Shown: positions 17,701 to 28,100 of the stretch, piece by piece | Numbering within the stretch: position 1 is the first letter of the stretch | Layout: each line of letters starts with the position of its first letter | Assembly: GCF_008704935.1 (NCBI RefSeq) | Contig: NZ_CP023692.1 | Coordinates: forward strand, 558,001 to 622,000 | DNA: 64,000 nucleotides | From: Streptomyces vinaceus | GTDB taxonomy: Bacteria > Actinomycetota > Actinomycetes > Streptomycetales > Streptomycetaceae | Reading direction: 5' to 3' | The notes under the pieces: model-generated | Databases searched by the model: none | The model's input: the letters and a program-made list of their open reading frames with translations, nothing else | Told to the model about the DNA's origin: nothing | Position numbers and translations under genes: made by a program

Positions 17701-19104
17701 TACGCGGTGCTCGCCCTCGGCGACTCCTCGTACGCCTCCTTCTGCGGGCACGGCCGCCGGCTCGATGGGCGCCTCCAAGAGCTCGGAGCCCGGCGTCTGG
17801 TGCCCCGCGTGGAGTGCGAGCCGGAGTACGAGGAGCCCGCCGGGAGCTGGCTGGAGCAGGTACGCGCGGCCCTGGCCGCCCCGGCACCGGGGGCGGTGGC
17901 CCCTGCGGCGCCGGCGGGCGCGGAGCCTGCGCGGACCGGTGCCGCTCAGGGCAGGGCGGCCGCCGCCCCCGCCGGTGCCGCCGCCCGGCACTCGGCACGC
18001 CACACCGCCCGGCTGACCGGCAACCGGCTGCTGAGCCTGGACGGGGCCGCCAAGGAGGTCCGGCGGTTCACCTTCGACCTCGGCGAGGAGGGCCCGTCCT
18101 ACGAGGCGGGCGACGCCCTGGGCGTCCAGCCGGTCAACTGCCCGGAGCTGGTGGCGGAATGGCTGGCCGTCACCGGGCTGGCCGCGGACGCCGAGGTCGC
18201 CGTACCCGGACACGACCGGCCCGTGCCCTTCGCCCAGGCGCTGCACCGGCACCTGGACATCACCCGCGTCACGCCCGACCTGCTGCGCTTCGTCGCCGAG
18301 CACACCGGCGACCGCAAGCTGCGCCGGCTGACGCGCCCGGACAACAAGGACGGCCTCGCCCGCTGGATCTGGGGACGCCAGCCCGTGGACGTCCTGGCCG
18401 AGTTCCCGGTCCGGCTCAGCGCCCAGGAGTGGGCCGAGCGCCTCAAACGGCTCCAGCCTCGCCTGTACTCCATATCCTCCAGCCCCCTCGTCGACCCGCG
18501 CGAGGTGAGCCTCACCGTCTCGGTCCTGCGCTACGAGGGTCCGCGCCGCCACCCCCGCAAGGGCGTGGCCTCCGCCTTCCTCGCGGACGCCGGACCGGGC
18601 AGTCCCGTACCGCTGTTCGTCCAGCGTTCGGCCCACTTCCGGCCGCCCGCGGATCCCGGGACGGCCGCCGTGATGGTGGGCCCGGGCACCGGGATCGCCC
18701 CCTTCATGGGCTTCCTGGACCACCGCCGCGCGCTGGGCCACCACGGCGGGAACTGGCTGTTCTTCGGCGAACAGCGCCGGGCCACCGATTTCTACTACCG
18801 CGAGGAGCTGGAGGAACTGCACCGGCACGGCACGCTCAGCCGTCTGGACCTCGCCTTCTCCCGTGACCAGCGGTCCAAGGTCTACGTGCAGGACCGGATG
18901 CGCGAACAGGGCGCCCAGCTCTGGTCCTGGCTCCAGGACGGCGCCCACTTCTACGTGTGCGGCGACGCGAGCCGGATGGCCAGGGACGTGGACCGGGCGC
19001 TGCGGGACGTCGCCGTGGCCCACGGCGGCCTGACCGAGGACGAGGCCGCCGCGCACCTGAAGCAGCTCTCCGCCGAGAAGAGGTACGCCCGGGACGTGTA
19101 CTGA
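14773..19104 (+). CDS. Assimilatory nitrate reductase fused to a CysJ-like NADPH flavoprotein
   Basis: This 1443-residue fusion should reduce nitrate to nitrite with NADPH in one polypeptide. Residues 25 to about 735 form a molybdopterin oxidoreductase. Its 4Fe-4S ligands are Cys31, Cys34, Cys38 and Cys71 ([15 protein letters not shown]), followed by the molybdopterin-binding halves. About 775-870 resembles the N-terminus of sulfite reductase flavoprotein alpha. A flavodoxin domain begins near 892 ([12 protein letters not shown]), an FAD domain near 1078 ([10 protein letters not shown]) and the NADPH domain near 1303 ([12 protein letters not shown]). The GTG at 14773 follows AGGAGG by six bases, better than the ATG 36 codons upstream. 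No nitrite reductase or nitrate transporter gene is adjacent. Confidence 0.93.
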   Translation: MSEAEASSRRGREASAGPAGDSATGSVRTVCSYCGVGCGIVLDVTRGADGRRTVAKAVGDKRHPANAGRLCTKGATHADLLAAPGRLGTALVREERGAGTAAVDVDTAITRTAQRLRAVLDTHGPDALSLYVSGQMSLEAQYLANKLAKGFLRTNRIESNSRLCMASAGSGYKLSLGADGPPGSYEDFDRADAFFVIGANMADCHPVLFLRMMDRVKAAGAKLIVVDPRRNATADKADLFLQIRPGTDLALLNGLLHLLVEGGWTDPAFIAEHTEGWEDMPAFLRDYPPAKVAETTGIPEADLRLAARWIGEAGDWMSCWTMGLNQSTHGTWNTNALVNLHLATGAICRPGSGPFSLTGQPNAMGGREMGYMGPGLPGQRSVLVEEDRRFTEELWGLPEGTLRTDAGRGTVEMFERMAAGEIRACWIICTNPVASVANRSTVIKALETAELVITQDVFAETETNAYADIVLPATLWAEADGVMVNSERDLTLVQGVLDPPGQALPDWQLIARVACEMGFAQAFTYGSAEEVFEELRQAWNPTTGWDLRGVTYERLRGGPVQWPAAPGGPDRNPVRYVNDGVSQTLAERPDGSRPRLLFPTASGRARFFARPHLPAAELPDEDYPFVLNTGRLQHQWHTLTKTGKVAKLNKLAPGPFVEIHPQDAAALAIAEGDGVEVASRRGRAVLPAVVTDRVRPGTCFAPFHWNDLFGEYLSVNAVTNDAVDPLSFQPEFKVCAVTLARRRAPVPVTTPDGDAGVPGGSGGARGGETGPGRTTTTLMHHVTVRPTTALPALTSLFGLDGHAPPALSDRERQYLAGFLAGLASSPPGTDVPRLPPGAPFEEGHSLWVDGVLAGTYSRTAGTLAALPPGAPAATPPSAPAPDPVAPGTPARRTVVLWASQTGNAEELAATVGAALARYGFPAGVHAMADRLPASLTPGTDLLVVTSTFGDGEAPDNGAAFWEALSAADAPRLEGVRYAVLALGDSSYASFCGHGRRLDGRLQELGARRLVPRVECEPEYEEPAGSWLEQVRAALAAPAPGAVAPAAPAGAEPARTGAAQGRAAAAPAGAAARHSARHTARLTGNRLLSLDGAAKEVRRFTFDLGEEGPSYEAGDALGVQPVNCPELVAEWLAVTGLAADAEVAVPGHDRPVPFAQALHRHLDITRVTPDLLRFVAEHTGDRKLRRLTRPDNKDGLARWIWGRQPVDVLAEFPVRLSAQEWAERLKRLQPRLYSISSSPLVDPREVSLTVSVLRYEGPRRHPRKGVASAFLADAGPGSPVPLFVQRSAHFRPPADPGTAAVMVGPGTGIAPFMGFLDHRRALGHHGGNWLFFGEQRRATDFYYREELEELHRHGTLSRLDLAFSRDQRSKVYVQDRMREQGAQLWSWLQDGAHFYVCGDASRMARDVDRALRDVAVAHGGLTEDEAAAHLKQLSAEKRYARDVY

Positions 19105-19131
19105 CGGGCGTCGGCTCCGGGCGGGACCGTC

Positions 19132-19408
19132 TCAGAACCAGTTGATGGTGAGGGGGAAGGTGGTGGTGGCGGTGGTGGGGGTGGTGTCGGTGGCGGTGGC
19201 GGTGATCTGGAGGGTTCCGGTGGCCCAGGGTTTGCCGGTGATGCGGCCGGTGTTGGTGTCGATGGTGAGTCCGAGGGGGAGTCCGGTGGCGGTGTAGCGG
19301 ATGGCGGGTTTGCCTCCGGTGGTGGTGAGTTGGATGGTGCAGGTCTGGTTGAACTTACAGGTCCGGGGTCCGGGATCGGTGAGTTTCAGATCACCGGGTG
19401 TGGGTGTC
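19132..19408 (-). repeat. Left arm of a 277-bp near-perfect inverted repeat (Ig-like domain cassette)
   Basis: Read on the minus strand, this arm matches 40510-40786 with three mismatches that I could count (a GAT/GAC codon, a TGT/TGC codon and one Leu/Val change). It runs from the end of the Thr-Pro linker to the stop codon. Sequence beyond the stop is unrelated in the two copies. Confidence 0.9.
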
Positions 19409-20409
19409 TGGGTCGGGGTGGGAGTGGGTGTCGGGGTCGGGGTGGGGGTCGGGGTGGGGGTTCCTCCTCCGCAGCCCGGGGTGGCCTCCGGCGGCAGCGG
19501 GACCCGCCAGATCTGGGTGTCGTTCTCCGAGCCGACGAGCAGGCTCGTGCAGTCGAAGTAGGTCACCGTCTCGCCCTGCGACTGGGCCGGCAGCGCGACG
19601 TCCGCCAGCTTGGTCCCCGCGGAGTCGTACACGGAGGCCGTGTTCGCGCCCAGCGGCCCGCCGCTGCGCAGGGTGTACGAAGCCCCCGAGGGCGAGAACG
19701 CGCCGTCGGTGGTGAAGACCGGCCCGGGCCGGACCGCGGTGAGCGTGTTGACCTGTCCGGTCTGCGGGGGCAGCGGGGCCTTGTACAACTGCCCAGCCGC
19801 TCCGATCAGTTTGCTCGCGATGTACAGCTGACCGGTGCCGGGGTCGGCGAGCAGGGATTCGGCGTCGTGCCGGCCGTCTGCGTAGGCGAACTTGTAGGTC
19901 ACGGGGGTCACCGTGGCGTTGGCGAGCTGGTCGGGCTCGGCGAAGGAGTGCACGAGGATCTCGGCGCGGCCGCCGAAGTTGTCCCCGATGTCGCCGACCA
20001 GGACCACGGGGAGCCCGGCCGCGTCCTTGCCGATCGCGAGCCCTTCCCAGTCGGTGTTGCCGACGCCGGACAGGGTGTAGGTGGCCTTGAGTTGGCCCGT
20101 TGCGCCCGTGCAGTCGACGGCGAAGACCTGGTTGGTGTTGCCGCTGTCGTTGACGGCGTAGAAGATTCCGGGGTGCTTGCGGCTCATGGCGAGCCCGCTG
20201 AGTTCGGCCATGCCGGCGGGCAGCGTGCACCTGCGCTCCGGGGTGGGCGCGGCGGCAGCGGCCCCGAATCCCGGCGCTCCGGGAACGGCGGCTCGGCCGG
20301 TCGCGGCGCCGGCGGGGCCGGCCGTGAGCCATGCGGCGGCCGGCAGCACCGTGGCGAGGACCGCGGTCGCGAGGGCGGCGGCCCTGGGGGGTGTGAGGAG
20401 TCGAGACAT
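19132..20409 (-). CDS. Secreted propeller-like protein with C-terminal Ig-like domain
   Basis: This 425-residue exported protein has a signal peptide ending near residue 36. Residues about 55-310 look like a beta-propeller (LSGLAMSRKHPGIFYAVNDS, DWEGLAIGKD, LYIASKLIG, then repeated strand patterns). A Thr-Pro linker follows, then an 86-residue putative Ig domain (He_PIG-like) to the C-terminus. The propeller resembles secreted esterase-like or SdiA-regulated proteins, but no catalytic site can be assigned. The Ig domain is nearly identical in DNA and protein to that of the phosphoesterase at 39551. The start is unclear: ATG 20409 and ATG 20418 both lack a good ribosome site. The gene converges with nitrate reductase, 27 bases apart. 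Confidence 0.8.
   Translation of the reverse strand: MSRLLTPPRAAALATAVLATVLPAAAWLTAGPAGAATGRAAVPGAPGFGAAAAAPTPERRCTLPAGMAELSGLAMSRKHPGIFYAVNDSGNTNQVFAVDCTGATGQLKATYTLSGVGNTDWEGLAIGKDAAGLPVVLVGDIGDNFGGRAEILVHSFAEPDQLANATVTPVTYKFAYADGRHDAESLLADPGTGQLYIASKLIGAAGQLYKAPLPPQTGQVNTLTAVRPGPVFTTDGAFSPSGASYTLRSGGPLGANTASVYDSAGTKLADVALPAQSQGETVTYFDCTSLLVGSENDTQIWRVPLPPEATPGCGGGTPTPTPTPTPTPTPTPTQTPTPGDLKLTDPGPRTCKFNQTCTIQLTTTGGKPAIRYTATGLPLGLTIDTNTGRITGKPWATGTLQITATATDTTPTTATTTFPLTINWF
19409..19470 (-). repeat. Low-complexity Thr-Pro linker repeat
   Basis: Tandem 6-base units encode alternating Thr and Pro between the propeller and the Ig-like domain. A similar tract precedes the other copy of the domain at about 40474-40520. 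Such tracts change length easily by slippage. Confidence 0.7.
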
Positions 20410-20561
20410 GCGCACCATGTGATGGCACATCAGATGGTGCACGCCAGGCCCGGCGACCCCCCGTTTGAGCATCGTTCAATGCCGGGGCGGCATGCCTGGC
20501 CGAAACGCGGTGGGTTCCGGGGGAGTTCCGGTGGCCCACGGGGCCCTCCGCCGGCTTCCGG

Positions 20562-21458
20562 TCAGCGCGCCGGCTCCCGGACGGGGGCGTTGTGCCGGGC
20601 GTGCGCGATGAACGCCCGGGCGGCGCGGGTCAGCGGCCGGCGGGCGTGGGCGATGCCCACCGGGCGCAGCAGGGGCGGGGTGAAGGAGCGGATCTCGGCG
20701 CGGCTGCCGAAGGCCCTCAGCACCACGTCCCGGTACCAGATGAGGGAGCCGCGGCCGTCGGTCACGCCGGTCACCCAGGCCAGCCTCTCGTCGACCTCGA
20801 ACGCGGGCACGGGACGGACCCCGAGGCAGCTGAACATGGCCTCCATCTCGGTACGCCGCCCGGTGCCCGGGGTCGGCAGCACCATCGGCAGGCCGTCGAG
20901 CATCCGGAACGGCACCGGGTCGGGCAGCCGGGAGCCGGCGGGCGAGACCAGCACCACCTCGCGCTCCTGGATGTGGTGCGTGGACAGCTCCTTGTCGACG
21001 GGCAGGTCGACGAGGGCCAACTCCGACGTCCCGTCCAGGAGTTCCTGCACCAGCGACTCGCGCCCGTCGTGCTGGTGGAGCCGTACGTGCACGCCGGGGT
21101 GGCGCGCGGTGTACGCCGGGACCAGCTCGGAGGCCAGGTCGAGGGCCAGCGTAGGCGTGGTGACGAGGGTGAGGGTGGTGGCCCGTCCACCCTTGCCGTT
21201 CGGGGTCCCGATGTCGTCGATGGCGTCCACCGCGTCGAGGACGGTGCGGGCCAGCCGGACCACCCGGGTGCCTTCGGGGGTCAGGTCCACCCCTCTGCCC
21301 CGGCGGGCGAGGAGCTCGATGCCGAGGTCGCGCTCCATGGCCTGGACGGCCCGCGACAGGGCGGACTGGGCAACGAAGACCGAGGCGGCCGCGCCGGTGA
21401 TGGAACCGCAGTCCGCGACGGCGACGAGATAACGAAGCTGCGCGAGTGTGGGGGTCAT
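20562..21458 (-). CDS. LysR-family transcriptional regulator
   Basis: This 298-residue protein has an N-terminal winged helix (about 4-63, AQLRYLVAVADCGSITGAA, then LSRAVQAMERDLG) and a C-terminal periplasmic-binding-like effector domain (about 90-295). LysR regulators often control the divergent neighbour. Here that is the lipid-synthase operon starting at 22107, with 648 bases between the starts, so it is the best local candidate for controlling that operon. The ATG at 21458 aligns well with the family start but lacks a clear ribosome site. An alternative ATG 15 codons upstream is also in frame. Confidence 0.88.
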   Translation of the reverse strand: MTPTLAQLRYLVAVADCGSITGAAASVFVAQSALSRAVQAMERDLGIELLARRGRGVDLTPEGTRVVRLARTVLDAVDAIDDIGTPNGKGGRATTLTLVTTPTLALDLASELVPAYTARHPGVHVRLHQHDGRESLVQELLDGTSELALVDLPVDKELSTHHIQEREVVLVSPAGSRLPDPVPFRMLDGLPMVLPTPGTGRRTEMEAMFSCLGVRPVPAFEVDERLAWVTGVTDGRGSLIWYRDVVLRAFGSRAEIRSFTPPLLRPVGIAHARRPLTRAARAFIAHARHNAPVREPAR

Positions 21459-22106
21459 GACCGGACGGTAACCGCGCGAGGTCGACCCTGTAAGGGGCGT
21501 CATGGTGAACAACTGCCCGAATGTGACGGGGTGCGCATGCCCGGGGGGCGCCGAGGCATACCGGCCGGGCATGAGCCCCGGCTCCCGCCGCGCGCCGGCC
21601 CGCGCTCCGGCGGCGCCCGCCCGACCGGGGAACACCGCAGGTCGGCGGCCCGGAGAAGCCCCTCGCACGGTGCCGTCGAAGCGGCAGGGGAGCCTCCGAT
21701 AACACTCCGGTACGTGAAGGACCTTACTCCGCATGGCCGTTGACAGTGCACGGCGACCACCGCACGATGCATCCCGGCGTCAGGGGAATTGACCAACGTT
21801 CAAGCCCGTCCCACCCAGACGGGTCGCCCGGCCACCTGTACCGGTGGGAACTGCCTGCGCGCGTTCCCCGCCGCCCCCGCACGGCCCGCTCGCCCCTGCG
21901 CCGCCGCTCCCCCCCTGCTCACCCTTGCGCCCCCGCTCACCCTCGCACCGCCGTCCGTCCCCCTCCGTCCCCCGCTCACCCTGTGCCCCGTGCAGCCCCG
22001 CACCCGCTCACCCCGGCGCCCCGGCCTGCCGGGGGTGCGCCGCCACGCCCTGCCCAGCGCTTGCGCATCCGGCGACATGTGACACAGCACTCGATGAGGA
22101 GCGCCC
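21459..22106. other. Gene-free region between the LysR gene and the lipid-synthase operon
   Basis: The 648 bases hold no gene that I can support. The first half is ordinary intergenic DNA with a good plus-strand promoter at 21740-21768. About 21880-22060 is extremely C-rich on the plus strand, with repeated GCTCACCC-like units, and open frames there are low-complexity artefacts. If transcription starts near 21775, the operon has an mRNA leader of about 330 bases. Confidence 0.5.
21740..21768 (+). promoter_or_regulatory. Candidate promoter of the lipid-synthase operon
   Basis: A perfect -35 TTGACA (21740-21745) lies 17 bases before CACGAT (21763-21768), a partial match to the actinomycete housekeeping -10 TAGNNT. 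It points toward the synthase operon. The assignment is by pattern only. Confidence 0.4.
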
Positions 22107-25100
22107 GTGACCCCCCAGCCCATGCCGTCCCCCCAGTCAGGCGAGCCGTCCCCGCGGCCCGCCGGCACCCGGCCCGCCGACGCCCGGCGCGCCCACCCGC
22201 AGCCGTCCGACCCGCTCTCCCCGGACCCGCGTGACACCGTGGTCGCGCTCAGCCCCTTCGAGGAGCCGCAGCCCCGGATCGTGATCGCCGCCGAGCGGGC
22301 GGGCAGCCTCGGGCTGCTCGACCTCGGCCGGGATCCCGATGCCGCGCGGGCCGCCCTCGCGGAGCTGGCCCGGCGGCTCGGCCCCGGGCGGCGCCACGGG
22401 GTGCGGGTGCCCGCCGGCTGCCCGCTCGGGCCGCAGGAGCTGCCCGCCGAGGTGGACACGGTGCTGCTCGCCGACCCGGCCGAGCACACGGCGGAGCGGG
22501 TGGCAGCCTGGGCCGCGGCGCCCGGGCGGCCGCGGATCTGGGCCGAGGCCACCGGCCTCGCGCAGGCGCGGGCAGCGGTGGCCGCCGGGGCGGGGGCGGT
22601 CGTCGCCAAGGGGCACGAGGGCGGCGGACGCGTGGGCGGGGCCACCACCTTCGTCCTGCTCCAGCAGCTGCTCGCCGGCCCCGGCCTCGGCGTGCCCGTC
22701 ATCGCCTGCGGCGGGATCGGCCCGCATACGGCGGCCGCGGCCGTCGCGGGCGGAGCCGCGGGGGTGCTGGTCGACGTACAACTAGCCCTGACGTCCGAGG
22801 GCGTGGCGGGGCTGCCGGCGGAAGTGGCGGCGGCCGTACGGGCGATGGACGGGTCCGAGACCCGGCTGGTGGACGGGTACCGGGTGTACGCGCGGCCCGA
22901 CCTTCCCTCGCCCGAGGGGCCGGTCGCCGCTCTGCTCGGGGCCCGGGACCTGCGTACGCAACTGCTGCCCGTCGGCCAGGACGCGGCCGCCGCGGCCCGG
23001 CTGGCCGCCCGCCACCGCACCACCGGTGGGGTGCTCCAGGCCCTCCGGGCGGCCGTCACCGGGCACCTGGCGGCCGTGGCGCGGTCCCGGCCGCTCATGG
23101 CGGCCCGGCCCGTCGCCCAGGGCCCGATGACCCGGGTCAGCGACCAGGCGGCGTTCGCGGAGGCGGTGGCCGCCGCGGGCGGGGTCCCTTACCTGGCGCT
23201 CGCGGTGATGGAGGGCCAGGACGTACGGCGCCTGCTGGCCGAGACCGCCGAGCGGCTCGGCGACCGGCCCTGGGGCGTGGGCCTGCTCGGTTTCGCCCCC
23301 GCCGAGCTGCGCCGGGAGCAGCTGGCGGCCGTGGCCGGGACCCGGCCCCCGTACGCGATCATCGCCGGCGGCACCCCCGCCCAGGCGGCCCCGCTGGAGG
23401 CCGCCGGGACCCTGACCCATCTGCACGTACCCTCGCCGGGCCTCCTGGAGCGGTATCTCGCCGAGGGGGCCCGGCGGTTCGTGTTCGAGGGGCTGGAGTG
23501 CGGCGGCCACGTGGGGCCGCGCGCCTCGTTCCCGCTGTGGGAGGAGCAGATCGAGCGGCTGCTCGCCTGCCCCGAACCCGAAGCCCTGGACGTGCTGTTC
23601 GCGGGCGGGATCCACGACGAGCGGTCCGCGGCGATGGCGGTCGCGGCCGCCGCGCCGCTGGCCGAGCGGGGCGCCCGGATCGGCGTGCTGATGGGCACGG
23701 CCTACCTGTTCACCGAGGAGGCCGTGGCGGCGGGCGCGGTCACGCCCCGGTTCCAGCGCGCGGCGCTGGAATGCACGGACACCGTGCTGCTGCACACCGC
23801 GCCCGGCCATGCCACGCGCTGCGCGGACACCCCGTACGCCCACACCTTCGAGGAGACCCGGCAGCGGCTCGCGCAGGGCGGGACCGAGCCGCGCGAGATG
23901 TGGGAGGAGCTGGAGCGGCTGAACCTGGGGCGGCTGCGGATCGCCAGCAAGGGGCTGCGCCGTGGCGAGAGGGACCGGCTGGAGCCCGTGGACGAGGAAC
24001 GGCAGTACGCGGAGGGGCTGTTCATGCTGGGGCAGGCCGCCACGCTGCGCGGCGGGACCACCACGGTCGCCGCCCTGCACGCCCAGGTGACCGAGGGGGC
24101 GACGCGATTGCTGGAGCGGCGGGCCCGGGAACTCGCCGGCGCCGGGGAGCAGGCCGGCGGCGGGGCCGGCGACCCGCTCGACATCGCCATCGTCGGGATG
24201 GCCTGCGCCTATCCGGGCGCTCCCGATCTCGCCGGGTTCTGGGCGCAGGTCCTGAGCGGCCGGGACGCGGTGACCGAGGTGCCGGCCGAGCGCTGGGACC
24301 CGGCGCTCTACTACGACACCGACCCGGCGCGGGCCGGCGAGCGCACCCCCTCGCGCTGGGGCGGATTCCTGGACCCGGTGCCCTTCGACGCCCTCGCGCA
24401 CGGGATACCGCCGTCCTCGCTGGCCGGGATCGAGCCGGTGCAGCTGCTGGCCCTGGAGATCTCGGGGCGGGCCCTCGTGGACGCCGGCTACGGCAAGGAC
24501 CGGGCGTTCGACCGCTCGCGGACCTCGGTGGTCTTCGGCGCGGAGGCGGGGACCGAGCTGGCGGGCGCGTACGGACTGCGGGCGCTGCACCCCGCCTACC
24601 TCGGCGATCTCCCGCCCGCCCTGGACGAGCAGCTCCCCCGGCTGACCGAGGACTCCTTCCCCGGGATCCTCGCCAACGTGATCGCGGGCCGGGTGGCCAA
24701 CCGGCTCGACCTCGGCGGCGCGAACTGCACGGTCGACGCCGCGTGCGCCTCCTCACTGGCCGCACTGGACCTGGCCTGCCGCCAACTGCGCGACGGGGAC
24801 AGCGACATGGTGCTGTGCGGGGGCGCCGACGTCCACAACGGGATCAACGACTACCTGCTGTTCGCCTCGGTGCGCGCCCTGTCGCCGGGCGGGCGGTGCC
24901 GGCCCTTCGACTCCGCGGCCGACGGCATCGCGCTCGGCGAGGGCGTGGGCGCGCTGGTGCTGAAGCGGCTCGCGGACGCGGAACGGGACGGCGACCGGGT
25001 GTACGCGGTGATCAAGGCGGTCGGGGCGTCGAGCGACGGCCGCTCCCTCGGGCTGACCGCGCCCCGGCCGGAAGGGCAGCGGCGGGCCCTGGAGCGGGCC

Positions 25101-28100
25101 TACGCGCGGGCGGGCGTCTCACCGCGCGAGGTGGGGCTGGTCGAGGCGCACGGTACGGGCACGGTGGTCGGTGACAGCACCGAACTGGGTGTGCTGAGCG
25201 AGGTGTTCACCGCGGCCGGGGCCGGGGTGGGCACGTGTGCGCTGGGCTCGGTGAAATCGCAGCTCGGGCACACCAAGTGTGCGGCGGGCCTGGCCGGGCT
25301 GATCAAGGCGGCCCGGGCGGTGCACGCGGGGGTCCGGCCGCCGACCCTGCACATCGAGCGGCCGAATCCCGCCTGGCGGGCCGAGACCAGCCCCTTCGTC
25401 TTCGACACCGAGGCCCGGCCGTGGGCGGTGCCGGTGGAGCGGCGGATCGCGGGCGTGAGCGCGTTCGGGTTCGGCGGCACCAACTACCACGCCGTGCTGG
25501 CCGGTTACGCGGGCGCGCAGGAGCCGGAGCAGTGCCGGGAGGACTGGCCGGCCGAGCTGTTCTGCTTCCGCGGCGAGGACCGGCGGGCGGCGGGGCGGGC
25601 GATGGCCCGGCTGGCGGCGCGGCTGGAGGAGAACGACGCCGCCGGGCGGCCGTGGGCGCTGCGGGACCTGGCCTCGGAGGCCTGCGCCGCGGGCTCGGGG
25701 CCGGTGCGGGTGGCGGTCGTGGCCGCCGGCCTGGACGAGCTGGCGGCCCGGCTGGAGCGGGCCCGGGGATTCACGGCGGGCGAGGGGGTCCACGTACGGG
25801 AGGAGTCGGCCGAGCCGGGACAGGTGGCGTTCCTGTTCCCCGGGCAGGGCAGTCAACGGGTGGGCATGCTGGGCGATCTGTACATGGCGTTCCCGGGGCT
25901 GCGCGGCCTGCTGGACGAGGCCCCGGAGCCGGTCGTCTCGGCCATGTTCCCGCCGGCGGTGTTCACGGCCGAGGAGCGGACCGCGCAGCGGGAGGCGGTC
26001 ACGGACACCCGCGTCGCTCAGCCGGCCCTCGGGCTGGCGGGCGCGGCGGCGCACCTGCTGCTGGGGCGGCTCGGCGTACGGCCGGACTGCGTGGCGGGGC
26101 ATTCGTACGGGGAGCTCACCGCGCTGTGGGCGGCCGGGGCGTACGACACGGAGAGCCTGCTGCGGCTGAGCGCGCGCCGGGCCGAGGCGATCCGGGCGGC
26201 CGCCGGGGAGGACCCGGGGGCCATGGCGGCGGTATCGGCCGCGCCGGAGGAGGTACGGGAGGTCGCGGAGCGGGCCGGGTGCGTGGTGGCGAACCACAAC
26301 GCGCCGCGGCAGTGCGCGATATCGGGTCCGGCGGCGGCGGTCGCCGCGGCGGTGGAGTCGCTGCGCGCGGCGGGCGTCCCGGCGCAGCTGCTTCCGGTGG
26401 CGTGTGCGTTCCACAGCCCGGTGGTCGCGGAGGCGGCCGCCGCTCTGACGGCCGAGCTGGCCGGGACGGTGGTCGCCGACGCCGCCGTCCCGGTCTGGTC
26501 GAACACGACAGCGTCGCCCTACCCGGCCGACGCGGAGGGGGTACGGGCCCTCCTCTCGCGGCAGGTCGCGGAGCCGGTCCGGTTCGTGGACGAGGTGGAG
26601 GCCATGTACGCGGCCGGGGTCCGGACGTTCGTGGAGGTGGGGCCGGGCCGGGTCCTGTCGGGCCTGGTGGGCCGGATCCTCGCCGACCGGCCGCATACGG
26701 TGGTCCCGCTGGACGTCCCGGGCGAGCACGGGCTGACCCGGCTGGTCACGGCCCTGGCCGAACTGGCCGCCGCCGGAGTCCCGATCACCCCGGAGCCCCT
26801 GTTCCGCGGCCGTACCAGCGCCCTCCCGGACCGTGCCCCGCGCCGCCCGGGCTGGCTGGTCGACGGCCATCTGACCCGCACGGCCGCGGGCGCCCCGGTC
26901 CCGGGGGGCCTGCGGCCCCCGCGCCGCGTGGACGCCCCCGCCCCGCCCGCGGCCCCTGCGGCGGCGGGAGCAGCCGTACCGGCGCCCGCGGCGGCGGCCG
27001 GCTTCACCTGGGAAACGGCGCCCGACGCCACACCGGCGCCGGACGCGGCCGCGGTCGGGACGCCCGGGCCGGCATGGCAGGCGGAACCCGCGCCCCATGC
27101 CGCTTCCGGTCCCGTACCGGGGCCGGCGGGCGACCGGGCACCGTACCCGGCGGCTCCGTCGCCCGCCGCACACGCGTGGCCTCCCGCTTCCGGCGCCGCG
27201 TCCGGGCCGTCGGCCGCGCCCGGCTCCGTACGGCACGGCGCGGCGGCGTCCGGGCAGGTGCCCGCTCCCGCTCCCGCCGGGTACGCGGCGCCCGACGCCC
27301 GCCATGAGGTGCTTCTGGAGTACCTGCGGGGGTCCCGTGAGCTGATCGAGGCCCAACGGGCCGTCCTGCTCGGCTATCTGGGGACCGCGCCGGCTCCGGG
27401 CGGAGGGCCGACCCACCCCGGTGGCCCGGCCGATACGGTCGGTGCACGGGCCCGGCCCGGTGCGCGGGCGGCCGGCGCCGACGGCCGCGGGCCGACGGGC
27501 TACCCGGACGCCCTGGCTCGGCCGGCGGATGCGCAGGCGTGGCCCGGGGACGACCCCGGTGGTGCACAGGCCTGGCCACCCGGCACCTGGGAACTCGCGA
27601 ACGGACAGGTACCGACCGCCCCGGCGCACGCCCAGGCCTGGAGCGCCGGCGGGGAAACCGGCGTGAACGGGTACGGGGCGGCCCACCCGGCGGGCGCCGA
27701 GGCCGTCGGCGGCGCGGATTCGGCGGAGTACGCCGGGGCTCCGGCCAGTGCCGACGCCCCCGGTTCGGGGGAGCCGGTGGGTGCGGGGTCCGCCGAGGAG
27801 GTCATGGAGGCCGTTCTGGAGATCGTGCACACCCGGACCGGGTACCCGCGCGACATGCTCGACCCCGAGCTGGACCTGGAAGCCGACCTCTCCATCGACT
27901 CCATCAAGCGCGTCGAGATCATCGGCGCCCTCGCCGACCGGATCGGACTGCCCACCGACCCCGGCAGCGGCTCCGGCGAGTCGGCCGTGGAGGAGCTCTC
28001 CCGGATCAAGACCCTGCGCGGCGTCGTCGACTGGATCACCTCTCACACCCCCGCGCCGGCAGCTCCCGCGCGGGGAACCACCCCGGCCGCGAGCGCGGCG

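Noticed and set aside
11422..19056. A 2544-codon open frame on the minus strand
   Set aside because: It runs antisense to the ABC importer and nitrate reductase genes, whose products match known families throughout. Its translation is Arg/Gly/Pro/Val low-complexity sequence. Such shadow frames are expected in very GC-rich DNA.
21789..22082. Short plus-strand frames in the C-rich region before the synthase
   Set aside because: They encode only Pro/Arg/Ala low-complexity sequence, lack ribosome sites and disappear on any shift of the repeat units.
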